Shown here piece after piece: positions 24,870 to 33,527 of a DNA stretch of 48,993 nt. Under the pieces are notes generated by a model. That model saw nothing but the letters and a program-made list of their open reading frames with translations, was not told the origin of the DNA and did no database searches. Within the stretch, counting starts at the first letter, position 1; every line of letters begins with the position of its first letter. Source of the DNA: Victivallis vadensis (GTDB taxonomy: Bacteria > Verrucomicrobiota > Lentisphaeria > Victivallales > GWF2-50-93); the NCBI GenBank assembly GCA_020718525.1, contig DYRX01000001.1, forward strand, positions 1 to 48,993, given 5' to 3'. Both the position numbers and the translations under genes were made by a program.

Positions 24870-25637
24870 TTATTGGCAGATTGTACGGCATCCGCCATAA
24901 AACACGAAGTTGGCGGTTTTCGCCTGCATATGCGTCAGAAGGCTTTCTACACCGATAGCATGTCTGGGCAGATCGGCTGGAGCCAAATCCGGAGATGAGT
25001 CGTTTGGAATCAGATAGGCTTTTCCCATGTATTCCAATCCATGTCCAGTCGTATAGATGACAGCAATGTCAGACTGCCTTGTTTTAAGAGAAAAAGTCCT
25101 GAGGGCTTTCTCAAGCTCTTCATGTGTTGGATCCAAAGCTGTCACTGTTTCAAAGCCGGCCCTTGCAAAAGCCTGCGAAATTCGCGACAGATCATTCTTC
25201 GCCCCTGGCAAGGTTCCGAGGGAAGCTTTACTGCTGTAGTCCGAGAAGACAAAAACAAATGCGACCCGCTTTGCCGCCGTGTCGCGCAAATCTTGCCGCT
25301 CGGTATTTCCTGACGCCGCGAGCACTTTGATCTCCGGCTCTTGGAGTCCGTCGCTCTTTAATTTTGTGAGGGCATTCATTTCAGCCCGCAATTCCAGGAA
25401 ACTGAGGGAAGGACGCGCAAGCAGTTCTATCAAAGCCGAGGCAAAGGGATTTCCCCCTTCCTCCGCCTGATCAAATGTCGGAAGACCCGCCTGCGAAGCA
25501 AAAAATACAATGGCTGAAGCTGGCGGATTCGGCACCGAGACTGCAGGCTCATCAGCCGCCGAGTGCATGGCATGGGCAGAGAAGAATAAAGCGATAAGAA
25601 TCGCATTAAACAATGTGCCGGAACGAAAGCTTTTCAT
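24870..25637 (-). CDS. Exported caspase-like protein with apparently permuted p10-p20 order
   Basis: A 255-residue protein with a signal peptide (about residues 1-28). Residues about 122-255 are a caspase p20-like domain: a GTLPGAKNDLSRISQAFARA block, the catalytic histidine in TTGHGLEYMGKAYLIP (His199) and the catalytic cysteine in YGGCRTI (Cys250). The protein ends five residues after that cysteine, where a normal caspase would continue into the p10 subunit. Residues about 41-105 (AIVFFASQAG, then EEGGNPFASALIELL, then DGLQEPEI) resemble the p10 part that usually comes last. The order is therefore p10-p20, as in type III metacaspases, or the gene is a truncated relic with a coincidental N-terminus. 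It lies 66 bases after lacZ, with a palindromic repeat in between. Confidence 0.75.
   Translation of the reverse strand: MKSFRSGTLFNAILIALFFSAHAMHSAADEPAVSVPNPPASAIVFFASQAGLPTFDQAEEGGNPFASALIELLARPSLSFLELRAEMNALTKLKSDGLQEPEIKVLAASGNTERQDLRDTAAKRVAFVFVFSDYSSKASLGTLPGAKNDLSRISQAFARAGFETVTALDPTHEELEKALRTFSLKTRQSDIAVIYTTGHGLEYMGKAYLIPNDSSPDLAPADLPRHAIGVESLLTHMQAKTANFVFYGGCRTICQ
25174..25186. repeat. 13-mer variant TGCGAAATTCGCG
   Basis: Inside the caspase-like gene, frame Arg-Ile-Ser-Gln, with the same final-base change as the copy at 14125. Confidence 0.6.
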
Positions 25638-25665
25638 AAGAAAAATTCCCTGCGCGTGGGAATCT

Positions 25666-25707
25666 TGGATCTGCTTGTGCGGAAGGACTTCCGCCTGGCA
25701 AATCTAG
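25666..25707. repeat. Dispersed palindromic element, copy 1
   Basis: The 42 bases match 48901-48942 at 38 positions. The centre, GCGGAAGGACTTCCGC, is a perfect stem with a GA turn, flanked by outer arms (CTGCTTG and the CCTGGCAAATCTAG side) that pair less well here than in copy 2. The TAG stop of the beta-galactosidase gene lies inside the element, and the caspase-like gene starts 28 bases beyond it. It could act as a transcription terminator or a REP-like mobile hairpin. Confidence 0.8.
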
Positions 25708-28700
25708 ACTCCCTTCATGCTGATTTTGAAAGAAAATGGGACTGCGGCAAGACGATATTTTGGAAGAACGCCCGGACCACAGCTTGCCGTTCCAAGTCCG
25801 TTGATTCTGTGGTCAATCTTGAGGAAAACGCAGTTCCTCCTGGGAATCTCGCACGGATGTTTTGCCTTGTCCAAATCTTCGTCGGAAGCCCGGTGCGCAC
25901 TGAAATTGAAATTGGGATCGCCCGCAAAAAGCAAATTCCCATCTTTTCCGCTTATTCTTAGGCGTCTAAGCTCGCTTCTGTTCCCATTTTCCTGAGGATA
26001 TACATAAGGGGTGGAAAGCTGTTCAAGATTCATTTTGAATAGACCTACCCGCGCCGCCTGAATGCTGTCGGGATATGACTCGCCTGGCCCCAGCCCAAAC
26101 CATTCGAAACTGCCGAATCCCAAGGGCAACTGCATGTCCAGACCTATTCTTGGAATCATTATAGGCCATTCGCCTTTCGGCTTTCCACTGCACTCAAGAA
26201 TGACGCTGCCGTCGCCTTCGATCAGATATTCGTAGATGCACTCGTAGGCGATTGACAAGACTGGCGGGGCGATCCTTGCCCGGACAGATATTTTCAGGGA
26301 ATTTTTTGAATCTCGCGTCAATGAGAAGTCTTCAATTCTGTGTTGCAAGCGATTCAGCCATATAGCTTTCCATTTGCGATCCATGAGACCGTCTTCACCC
26401 CAGCCTAGCCTGTCGTTGTCTGTCGGAGCCTTCCAAAATCCAAGCCTTGGACCTTCTGAGACCAAGGTCTTTCCATTGCATGAATAGTCTCTGATCCGTC
26501 CGCGGACTTTGTCAAACTCAATGTGGATCTTGCCTGCGGAGATCTCTAGCGCCGCCGCGCTTTCCCTATATGAAATTGCAGAAGAGCGGATAGGCGTGCA
26601 ATGGAGCGGTTTTTTCTTGGACTTGTCAAGCCTGAACTGAGCCCAGGCGATTTCATGTCCGGCATCCGCCCAAGCGCATTTTTTATCAAGGACAAAGCTC
26701 AAGCTCAGCCAGCACTCGGAGTCTGGAGGAAGATCAGGCTTCTTAAAATCGAGCTTGACCAGTTTAGAGGATCGTGCCTCCAATTTGGGCGGTCTTGTCT
26801 CGAAGCACGAAATCTCTTCTCCGTCCGCCTCGATAAATCCCAGAATCTTGAGATTGTCCAATTCTATGAAATCGTATTCGTTGCTGATTCTGAAAATGTG
26901 CTTTGAGACAGAAACGGCTTCAATCTTTATCGGTTCAAGGATCTTTTTATATTCGATGAGTCCGGGAGATGGGGTCCTGTCAGGAAAAATAAGGCCGTCT
27001 GCGACGAAATTGAAATCGTTCGGCTCGTCTCCGAAATCCCCCCCATACGCGTAGAATTTCTTTCCATCCGGACTTTCTTTAAGAATCCCGTGATCAATCC
27101 ATTCCCATACGAATCCGCCTTGGAACTGCCTGCGTGAGGAAATCAGATCCCAATACTCCTTGAGTCCGCCAGGACCGTTTCCCATCGCATGGGCGTATTC
27201 GCACAAGATGAATGGCTTTTTCCTGCGATCTTCCGGGCTTGTCCCATCAATAGTCTCGTCCGAATCGGCAAATTTCTCCATCCATTCAACTGACGGATAC
27301 ATCCTGCTGAAGACATCGCAGACTTCAGCCTTCTTGTCTTGTTCGTAGTGTATCAGGCGATCGGGATCCAGCTTCTTTGCGAGATACGCCATTTGCCTGT
27401 GATTTTCACCGAACTGCGTTTCATTTCCGAGAGACCATAGCAGGATGCACGGATGATTTCTGTCCCTGAAAAGCATGCGCTCCATTCTGTCGAGATGGGA
27501 GCTTTTCCACTTCGGGTCATTTGCAAGCTGATCCCATCTGCCGATCACCTGGAATCCGTGGCATTCCTGGTCGCATTCGTCTATCACATACAGCCCGTAT
27601 CTATCGCAGAGCTCAAGGAAATACGGATCGTTTGGATAGTGCGAAGTCCGCACGGCGTTGATGTTGTTTCGTTTCATCAGAAGGACATCCTGCTCCATTG
27701 TCTCGAAAGGAATGGCGCGGCCATGAAGCGGATGATGGTCGTGCCTGTTCACGCCTTTGAAGACGATCCTTTTGCCATTTAGGAGCATTTGCCCATCTCG
27801 GAGCTCTATCTTTCTGAACCCGACACTGCAAGTGATGGCTTCGAGAAGATTCCCGTCAGGGCTCAGATGACGTATCAGCAGGCGATAGAGATGAGGAGCT
27901 TCCGCGCTCCATTTTTTGGGCGATTTAAGATCCATTGAAATTTTGCAGGGATAGGAAGAAGAGTTCCGGACTTTTTCAGCTACCCCCGAAGCGCGCGAGA
28001 TTTCATCTCCTGCTGGTGAAAAGAGGATGCAGTCCAGCGAATGTCCAGATGCGTCTCCGGAGAATGATGATTCGAATTTGAGTGTGAAATCTTCGTACTC
28101 TTTGTCCGGCTCTGTGCGCACTGAGAAATCATTGACATGCAGTGAAGGTCTTTCCAAAACATAGGCTCTTCTGAATATTCCGCTCAGCCACCACATGTCC
28201 TGATCCTCCATGTAGGAGCCGTCGGACCATTTATAGACTTTGACCGCAATCAAATTCCGCCCCGCCCTGACATCTGCGCTGATATCAAACTCCGAAGGAA
28301 GACGGCTTCCTTTGCTGAAACCAAGCTCCCTGCCGTTTATCCACACATGGAACGCCGAGTCAACCCCCTCGAAGCGCAGATAGAATTTAGATGTCTTGTC
28401 CAAGGAGTCCAAATTGAAGGAAGTCCTGTACAAGCCGGTCGGATTTTCGGTCGGAACCCGCGGCGGATCAACTGGAAACGGATAATTTACATTTGTATAA
28501 TGCGGATGCCCGTAGCCCTTCATCTGCCAGCAGGACGGAACCTCAATCTTTTTCCACGAAGAATCGTCAAAGACCGGTTTAAAAAAATCTTCTGGTGTTA
28601 CCAAAGGACTGTCTGCCAGCATGAAATTCCATTTTTTCGGCAGTTCGATGTAGCCGTCCTCTCTCGAGGGCATTGCTCCGCTCAAAGCGCCTTCTAAAGT

Positions 28701-28790
28701 TTTGAACGGCAAATAGTAGGACCTCGGCGAAATCCTATTCCTCCCGACAAGCTCCGGATTTTCCCAGTCATTGAACTCTTTCTGTTTCAT
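25704..28790 (-). CDS. lacZ: Beta-galactosidase, glycoside hydrolase family 2 (LacZ type)
   Basis: A 1028-residue GH2 enzyme, close to the usual LacZ length. The jelly-roll N-terminal domain begins at WENPELVGRNR and includes VPSCWQMKGYGHPHYTN. The catalytic barrel has FKGVNRHDHHPLHGRA, RTSHYPNDP, the acid/base glutamate in LWSLGNETQFG (GNET in place of the usual GNES) and the nucleophile in FILCEYAHAMGNGPGG. The C-terminal Bgal_small_N domain ends in FGLGPGESYPDS and later residues. No signal peptide is present, so it acts in the cytoplasm on imported beta-galactosides. The ATG at 28790 has GAGG upstream; an in-frame TTG at 28805 lacks one. No sugar transporter or regulator lies next to it. 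Confidence 0.95.
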   Translation of the reverse strand: MKQKEFNDWENPELVGRNRISPRSYYLPFKTLEGALSGAMPSREDGYIELPKKWNFMLADSPLVTPEDFFKPVFDDSSWKKIEVPSCWQMKGYGHPHYTNVNYPFPVDPPRVPTENPTGLYRTSFNLDSLDKTSKFYLRFEGVDSAFHVWINGRELGFSKGSRLPSEFDISADVRAGRNLIAVKVYKWSDGSYMEDQDMWWLSGIFRRAYVLERPSLHVNDFSVRTEPDKEYEDFTLKFESSFSGDASGHSLDCILFSPAGDEISRASGVAEKVRNSSSYPCKISMDLKSPKKWSAEAPHLYRLLIRHLSPDGNLLEAITCSVGFRKIELRDGQMLLNGKRIVFKGVNRHDHHPLHGRAIPFETMEQDVLLMKRNNINAVRTSHYPNDPYFLELCDRYGLYVIDECDQECHGFQVIGRWDQLANDPKWKSSHLDRMERMLFRDRNHPCILLWSLGNETQFGENHRQMAYLAKKLDPDRLIHYEQDKKAEVCDVFSRMYPSVEWMEKFADSDETIDGTSPEDRRKKPFILCEYAHAMGNGPGGLKEYWDLISSRRQFQGGFVWEWIDHGILKESPDGKKFYAYGGDFGDEPNDFNFVADGLIFPDRTPSPGLIEYKKILEPIKIEAVSVSKHIFRISNEYDFIELDNLKILGFIEADGEEISCFETRPPKLEARSSKLVKLDFKKPDLPPDSECWLSLSFVLDKKCAWADAGHEIAWAQFRLDKSKKKPLHCTPIRSSAISYRESAAALEISAGKIHIEFDKVRGRIRDYSCNGKTLVSEGPRLGFWKAPTDNDRLGWGEDGLMDRKWKAIWLNRLQHRIEDFSLTRDSKNSLKISVRARIAPPVLSIAYECIYEYLIEGDGSVILECSGKPKGEWPIMIPRIGLDMQLPLGFGSFEWFGLGPGESYPDSIQAARVGLFKMNLEQLSTPYVYPQENGNRSELRRLRISGKDGNLLFAGDPNFNFSAHRASDEDLDKAKHPCEIPRRNCVFLKIDHRINGLGTASCGPGVLPKYRLAAVPFSFKISMKGV

Positions 28791-28840
28791 AAATGCCTCT
28801 TTCAATATGGGTTTTTTAATGCAAGAAAAAAAATATCATT

Positions 28841-28868
28841 AGAGCCAATTGCAAAAATAATTGGCTCT
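28841..28868 (-). terminator. Intrinsic terminator after murJ
   Basis: AGAGCCAATT (28841-28850) and AATTGGCTCT (28859-28868) form a perfect 10-bp stem with an 8-base loop. Read on the minus strand, it lies 5 bases after the murJ stop and is followed, 7 bases later, by a run of eight T. This fits a rho-independent terminator that separates murJ from lacZ. Confidence 0.75.
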
Positions 28869-28873
28869 ATTAT

Positions 28874-30445
28874 CTATCGTCTGAGAATCTTCATCCACTC
28901 TGACAGTTCTTGAGAGCGGGTCATAAGACTGCATGCCAGGTATGCCAGGCAGAAGCTTGCACCCGACGCGATCAGGGGGATGAAGTCGTGGGGCATTGCG
29001 GGGATTTTCCAGGAATGGAGAAGCGGAATATGAAATGTGATCTTGGCGCAGACTGCGGCGAGGAGGGCGCAGAGGAGCATTTTGAAGACGTCCTTGATGA
29101 TAGGTCTGAAGGAAAGATTTCGCAGTTCCTTGCGGAGGATGATGAACATCAGCGCGCAGTTGAATGCCGATGAGCAGACTGTCGCAAGCGCGATTCCTCC
29201 CTGTTTGAGGGGAGACATGAGAATCAGGTTAAGGGTGACATTCAGCACGAGGCATATTATCGCGATTATCAGAGGAGTTTTCATGTCTTTCCTGGAGTGG
29301 AAGCCGGAAGATAATATTTTTGCCGCGCAGAAGAATGGGATTCCCGGCGCATAGAAGAGCATTGCCAGAGATGTCTCCATCAGCTCGGTCTCTCCGAAGC
29401 GGCCACGCATGTAGAATGCCGATATCACGCTTTTATCGAAGAACGTCAGAAAAACCGATACGGGAATTGAAACAAAAAGTATGTTTTTCAGTGCGAATAT
29501 TAGTAAGTCGGACATGCCATCAAAATCTTTGTTTGCCGCTGACTTGGACATTTTTGGCAGGAAGACCGAGCCCATTGCGACAGCGAAGATTCCGATGGGA
29601 AGATCCACTATTCTGTCGCTGAAATTGAGAGCAGGGACGGCTTGGTCGCCTATGAAGTATGCCATGCTCTTGTCAATCACCATGCTTAGTTGCAGAACAG
29701 ACGCACCGACTATTCCGGGAAGAGTCAGGCGGTAAAGTTCACCAAGCACTGGATTGCGGAAAATCTGAGCGATCCCTTCTGCGAAACTCGGAAGCATCTT
29801 TTCCTTCCACAATAGGATAAGTAGAGCTACGAGCTGGAAGACACCGGAAACCAGGACACTAAGAGCCAAATATTTCATCGCGGAAAGCTGTGAGAAGCCT
29901 TGGGTCAACTTCGGACCAAGAAGAAGCAGGCATCCGACCATGAAAATATTCAGGCTCAGCGCACTCAGCGCGACAAGAAAGTAGCGTCCCACGCTGTTCA
30001 AGACGGATGAAACAATTCCTACCATGCATATGAAGAAGGCGTACGGCATTATGATGGGAATGATTTCGAGTGCGAAACGCCCGCTGTCCCTGACGACAAA
30101 AGGACGCAGGGCAAAAGAGATTCCGACAAGAAGAATGCAGAGAAGAGCGAGAATCAGAGAGAGTGCCACGAATACTGAGAGAAGTTTTTTTCTTGCCGCC
30201 TCGCGTCCCTCCTTTTCTATGGAGTAGGTGACAATCGGGACAAGAGCGGTTCCGAGAGCGCCTTCGCCGAGAAGCCTTCTAAAAAGATTCGGGAGAAGAA
30301 ATGCAAGCCCCCAGGCGGTCATTATCATTCCTCCACCAAAAAATTTGGCGAGAAGGATTTCACGGAAAAGACCGAGAATCCTGCACAGGAAAATAGCGAT
30401 GGACACGCCGCCGGCGCTCTTTATGAATCTGTTTTTTTCATGCAT
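28874..30445 (-). CDS. murJ: Lipid II flippase MurJ (MviN)
   Basis: A 523-residue polytopic protein with about 14 hydrophobic segments, the family norm. The opening FIKSAGGVSIAIFLCRILGL followed by FREILLAKFFG, and LLPNLFRRLLGEGALG, are diagnostic MurJ blocks. It flips lipid II across the inner membrane for peptidoglycan synthesis. The ATG at 30445 (MHEKNRF) is chosen by alignment with the usual N-terminus; it has no clear ribosome-binding site. A GTG at 30508 would add 21 residues and also lacks one. It is the last gene before a strong terminator and may be transcribed with the upstream hicB-like gene. Confidence 0.93.
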   Translation of the reverse strand: MHEKNRFIKSAGGVSIAIFLCRILGLFREILLAKFFGGGMIMTAWGLAFLLPNLFRRLLGEGALGTALVPIVTYSIEKEGREAARKKLLSVFVALSLILALLCILLVGISFALRPFVVRDSGRFALEIIPIIMPYAFFICMVGIVSSVLNSVGRYFLVALSALSLNIFMVGCLLLLGPKLTQGFSQLSAMKYLALSVLVSGVFQLVALLILLWKEKMLPSFAEGIAQIFRNPVLGELYRLTLPGIVGASVLQLSMVIDKSMAYFIGDQAVPALNFSDRIVDLPIGIFAVAMGSVFLPKMSKSAANKDFDGMSDLLIFALKNILFVSIPVSVFLTFFDKSVISAFYMRGRFGETELMETSLAMLFYAPGIPFFCAAKILSSGFHSRKDMKTPLIIAIICLVLNVTLNLILMSPLKQGGIALATVCSSAFNCALMFIILRKELRNLSFRPIIKDVFKMLLCALLAAVCAKITFHIPLLHSWKIPAMPHDFIPLIASGASFCLAYLACSLMTRSQELSEWMKILRR

Positions 30446-30555
30446 TTTGAATTTATCGTTTTTGCCGTGAACTGCATAGGTGGGGGATGCGGAACCGACG
30501 ATTGCCACAAATCTGCCGCACCTCCCTCGGCGTTGGCAGAATTTGTTTCGTTAGC

Positions 30556-30759
30556 TTAATTTTTTGATGATGCTATTTGCAGTTCTCCGATATGATGAAC
30601 GCAAGGGATGGAGCCGTCTGTAAGATCCTTATAAATATCTTTCAGGTTTTCTTGGAGTTCCTCCAGTGTTTCGCCCTGTGTCATGTAATCGGGAAAATCT
30701 TCCCAATAGCCAATCCAAAATTTGTCCTGCTGAAAATAAACGTACTTTTTTGATTCCAT
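30556..30759 (-). CDS. HicB-like protein (UPF0150 fold), without a HicA partner
   Basis: A 67-residue protein beginning MESKKYVYFQQDKFWIGYWE, with FPDYMTQGETLEELQENLKD, the core signature of the HicB/UPF0150 partial RNase H-like fold. HicB is normally an antitoxin paired with the HicA mRNA interferase (about 60-80 residues). Neither the 52 bases upstream nor the 110 bases downstream can encode HicA, so this is an orphan. Many such single-domain proteins are not toxin-antitoxin components. GGAGG lies at the right distance from the ATG. It sits between hisC and murJ, in line with both. Confidence 0.8.
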   Translation of the reverse strand: MESKKYVYFQQDKFWIGYWEDFPDYMTQGETLEELQENLKDIYKDLTDGSIPCVHHIGELQIASSKN

Positions 30760-30810
30760 TGCGTTGTCCTCCGTTTCTGAAAGAAAAATATAGTCGGAAT
30801 TTATAGCAAA

Positions 30811-31896
30811 TCAAATAGCTGACAGTCCCTCCGGTCCTGGAACAATCAAATCAATTTGTTCAAGGAGGAATTTGATCTCATTGTCTGTGCCGACAGTTAT
30901 CCTTAAGAATTTGTCCACATTCTGCACTGAAAAATGCCTGACCAGCACTCCGTTCCGCTTTAGATCCTGGTAGAGTTTCTCCGCTTTCCAAGGAGATGGC
31001 GGTTCGACGAGAACAAAGTTGCTCTGAGACGGGAAAACCCTGAAGCCTCTGGCGGAAAGCGAGTCTGAAAGAAAAGCCCTTGTCTTGAGGATCTTTGAGA
31101 GATTTGCTTCAAAGTGGCTTCTGTCAGATAAAGCTTCGATTGCAAGGACTTGTGAAAGCATTCCGACGTTGTATGAGTCTTTGACCTTCATCATTCCGGA
31201 AATTATTTCAGGAGCGGCGAGGGCGTAACCGAGACGGAGCCCGGCAAGGGAATAGCTCTTTGAGAGCGTTCTCATCAGGATCGCATTTTTTCTGCTTCTG
31301 CATAATTCCAGGCAGTTGTCGTCTGAAAAATCAGCATATGCCTCATCTACCATTGCGACTCCATTGCAGGCATCAATCAGCGAGGCGATCCTGTCGAGTG
31401 GGAAGGAATTGCCTGTCGGCGCATTTGGACGGCAGATGATGAGGAGAGAGGCGTCTGCAATCCTTGTTTCGGCATCGTCCGGCAGGGAAAAGCCGTTTTT
31501 CTCGTCGAGGGAGATTTCGTCGCATTCACAGTCCTGAATTTTAGCCAGGACAGAATATAGCGAGTAGCTCGGGGTGAAGACGGACAATTTTCTCCCTGCG
31601 CTAGTGAAGGAGCGCAGTGCCATGGTCAGGAGATCGTCCGATCCGTTTCCGACTATGATTTCGTCTGCGCCTCTTCCGCAAAGTCCCGAGATCACACGGC
31701 TCAGATCCTTGAAGACGGGATCTGGGTAGAGCCTCAGAAGGGATGCGTCAAAATTCTGAAGCACCCTGCGCACGCCCGGAGCTGGCGGATACGGATTTTC
31801 GTTTGTGTTCAGCTTGACGAGGCGTCCGCCACGCGGAGGCTGTTCGCCGGGCTGATAGCCGCTCATTGATTCGATATTTTGTCTGAATAAACCCAT
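30811..31896 (-). CDS. hisC: Histidinol-phosphate aminotransferase
   Basis: A 361-residue class I/II aminotransferase. Visible are NTNENPYPPAPGV near the N-terminus, VGNGSDDLL, the RPNAPTGN block, DEAYADF, and the PLP lysine in TLSKSYSLAGLRLGY. Together these are typical of HisC. It converts histidinol phosphate and 2-oxoglutarate to imidazole acetol-phosphate and glutamate, or the reverse in the pathway direction. No other his genes are in the window, so it may also serve aromatic amino acid transamination. It follows pgi by 21 bases on the same strand. No ribosome-binding site is seen before the ATG. Confidence 0.9.
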   Translation of the reverse strand: MGLFRQNIESMSGYQPGEQPPRGGRLVKLNTNENPYPPAPGVRRVLQNFDASLLRLYPDPVFKDLSRVISGLCGRGADEIIVGNGSDDLLTMALRSFTSAGRKLSVFTPSYSLYSVLAKIQDCECDEISLDEKNGFSLPDDAETRIADASLLIICRPNAPTGNSFPLDRIASLIDACNGVAMVDEAYADFSDDNCLELCRSRKNAILMRTLSKSYSLAGLRLGYALAAPEIISGMMKVKDSYNVGMLSQVLAIEALSDRSHFEANLSKILKTRAFLSDSLSARGFRVFPSQSNFVLVEPPSPWKAEKLYQDLKRNGVLVRHFSVQNVDKFLRITVGTDNEIKFLLEQIDLIVPGPEGLSAI

Positions 31897-31917
31897 TTGG
31901 AGGAGCTGGAAGGGAGT

Positions 31918-33510
31918 TTAATGCGGGGCGATTGTGTAGATCCAGTCTTTTTTTCCAATATCCCAGGATCTGGATATGCTGAAGGCTGGAAAATGCCTTA
32001 AGGCATTGTTCTCTGCGAATTTCGCAAGAATCCCCCCGACTGACCCGCTGTCAGCTTTGAGCTTCAGCTTTATTGTCAGATCGTCTGCTGTGCCTTTATA
32101 TGCTCCAAGTGCTCCAAGGGCATCCTGAAGATCCTTCGTCAGCTTGATAATGCCTTTGCTTGCAAGCTTGTAGGCCTGGACGCCAGGCTGATGGAACGCA
32201 TTGACGTTTACCAGCTCGGCGTAGAATGCCACCGCGCGCTCGTAGAGGGCAATGATCATCCCAAGATTGAATTCGTCAATCTGTCTCACTGCCATTTGTA
32301 TTACTTGTCTGTGCTTGGACAGGAGGGCGTTGGAGAGACCGCATAGGAATCCATGGAGATAGTCGCCCATGCTGACCGAAGCGTCTATCGGAATGTGCTT
32401 GGAATCTTTAAGAACCTCGATGAAGGTGACGAAGAAGTCGTCTCTTCCGTCGTTCAACTGCTGGATGAACGCATGGGCGTCCGTCCCGCCCTTGTTTCCG
32501 AAGACATTAAGCCCCTGATGCACGGTTCTGCCGTCAAGATCCTTCTCTTTTCCGAGGCTTTCCATGACGAGCTGTTGGAGATATCTCGAGAGAAGTATCA
32601 GCCTGTCGGAATAGGGGACAATCACCATGTTGCGGTCGCCTTTTCCGTTGCCAGCCATAAACCAGGTCGAGGCGAGAAGATATGAGGGATTGAGCTTGCA
32701 GTCGGGCTCCCTTGTGAGGCGATCCATGTGGCACGCGCCGTTGAGGAAATTTTTAAAGTTGATACCGGCAAGAGCCGCAGGGAGATGACCGACCACGCTG
32801 GTCTCGCTTGTTCTGCCTCCGATGGACTCCGCCATTTCGAAGTCTTTCAGCCAATTACTGCTTCTTGCATGGCGATACAGTTCACTGCTGTTCATGGTGA
32901 CCGCGCAGGCGTGCCTGGCAAAATCCAGCCCTGCCGCAGTAAAGGCGGCTTCCATGGCTATCATGTTGTTCTTGGTCTCCTGGGTTCCCCCAGACTTGGA
33001 AATCGTGAGCACCAAAGTTCTGTCCAGCTCTAGAAGATCGAGCAGATCCTTGACCCCGGAACTGTCGGTGTTGTCCAAAAAATAGATGCGCAGAAAACCG
33101 CGCCTCTTGTCTTCAGCAAGCTCATTCCAATACGGTCCGTTTATGGCGTATTGCAGTAACTGCGGACCTAGAGCCGATCCTCCAATCCCGTTGACAACGG
33201 CATAGTCGAACTTTTTCCCGTTTGATGAGACTATCTCGCCGGAACGGATTTTCTCGGCAAATTCCTGGACATCCGAATATAGTGAAGTGCCCGGATAGAC
33301 TGATCTGTCAGTGAAATGGGTTACCTTGCGGTTTTCATCGGGATTTTTGATATCGCCTGCTTCGATTTTCAGCATTTCCTCGTGAGCCCTCTCACAGCGC
33401 TCGGTGAGAGAATCAATGTCCGCCTCGGAAAAATCCATCCCCGAAACGTTCATGCTGAAGGAAGTCGTCCCATCTACAACTGTATATTTGCCGATTCTTT
33501 CGTCGTTCAT
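31918..33510 (-). CDS. pgi: Glucose-6-phosphate isomerase
   Basis: A 530-residue phosphoglucose isomerase. Signature blocks are YAVVNGIGGSALGPQLLQYA, LTISKSGGTQETKNNMIAME and SIGGRTSETSVVGHLPAALA, with the later KDSKHIPIDASVSMGDYLHG. It interconverts glucose 6-phosphate and fructose 6-phosphate in glycolysis and gluconeogenesis. It lies 17 bases after a membrane protein of unknown function and 21 bases before hisC, all in one direction. Its internal TGCGAAATTCGCA (minus strand) is one of the repeated 13-mers. Confidence 0.95.
   Translation of the reverse strand: MNDERIGKYTVVDGTTSFSMNVSGMDFSEADIDSLTERCERAHEEMLKIEAGDIKNPDENRKVTHFTDRSVYPGTSLYSDVQEFAEKIRSGEIVSSNGKKFDYAVVNGIGGSALGPQLLQYAINGPYWNELAEDKRRGFLRIYFLDNTDSSGVKDLLDLLELDRTLVLTISKSGGTQETKNNMIAMEAAFTAAGLDFARHACAVTMNSSELYRHARSSNWLKDFEMAESIGGRTSETSVVGHLPAALAGINFKNFLNGACHMDRLTREPDCKLNPSYLLASTWFMAGNGKGDRNMVIVPYSDRLILLSRYLQQLVMESLGKEKDLDGRTVHQGLNVFGNKGGTDAHAFIQQLNDGRDDFFVTFIEVLKDSKHIPIDASVSMGDYLHGFLCGLSNALLSKHRQVIQMAVRQIDEFNLGMIIALYERAVAFYAELVNVNAFHQPGVQAYKLASKGIIKLTKDLQDALGALGAYKGTADDLTIKLKLKADSGSVGGILAKFAENNALRHFPAFSISRSWDIGKKDWIYTIAPH
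32014..32026. repeat. 13-mer TGCGAATTTCGCA (reverse complement of the same word), exact copy
   Basis: Inside pgi, encoding Ala-Lys-Phe-Ala on the minus strand. Confidence 0.8.
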
Positions 33511-33527
33511 CTTGCTGGAAACCCGTC

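Noticed and set aside
24870..24900. Frameshift that would restore a longer caspase C-terminus
   Set aside because: The other frames after Cys250 give no caspase-like sequence, so a simple frameshift does not explain the short end.
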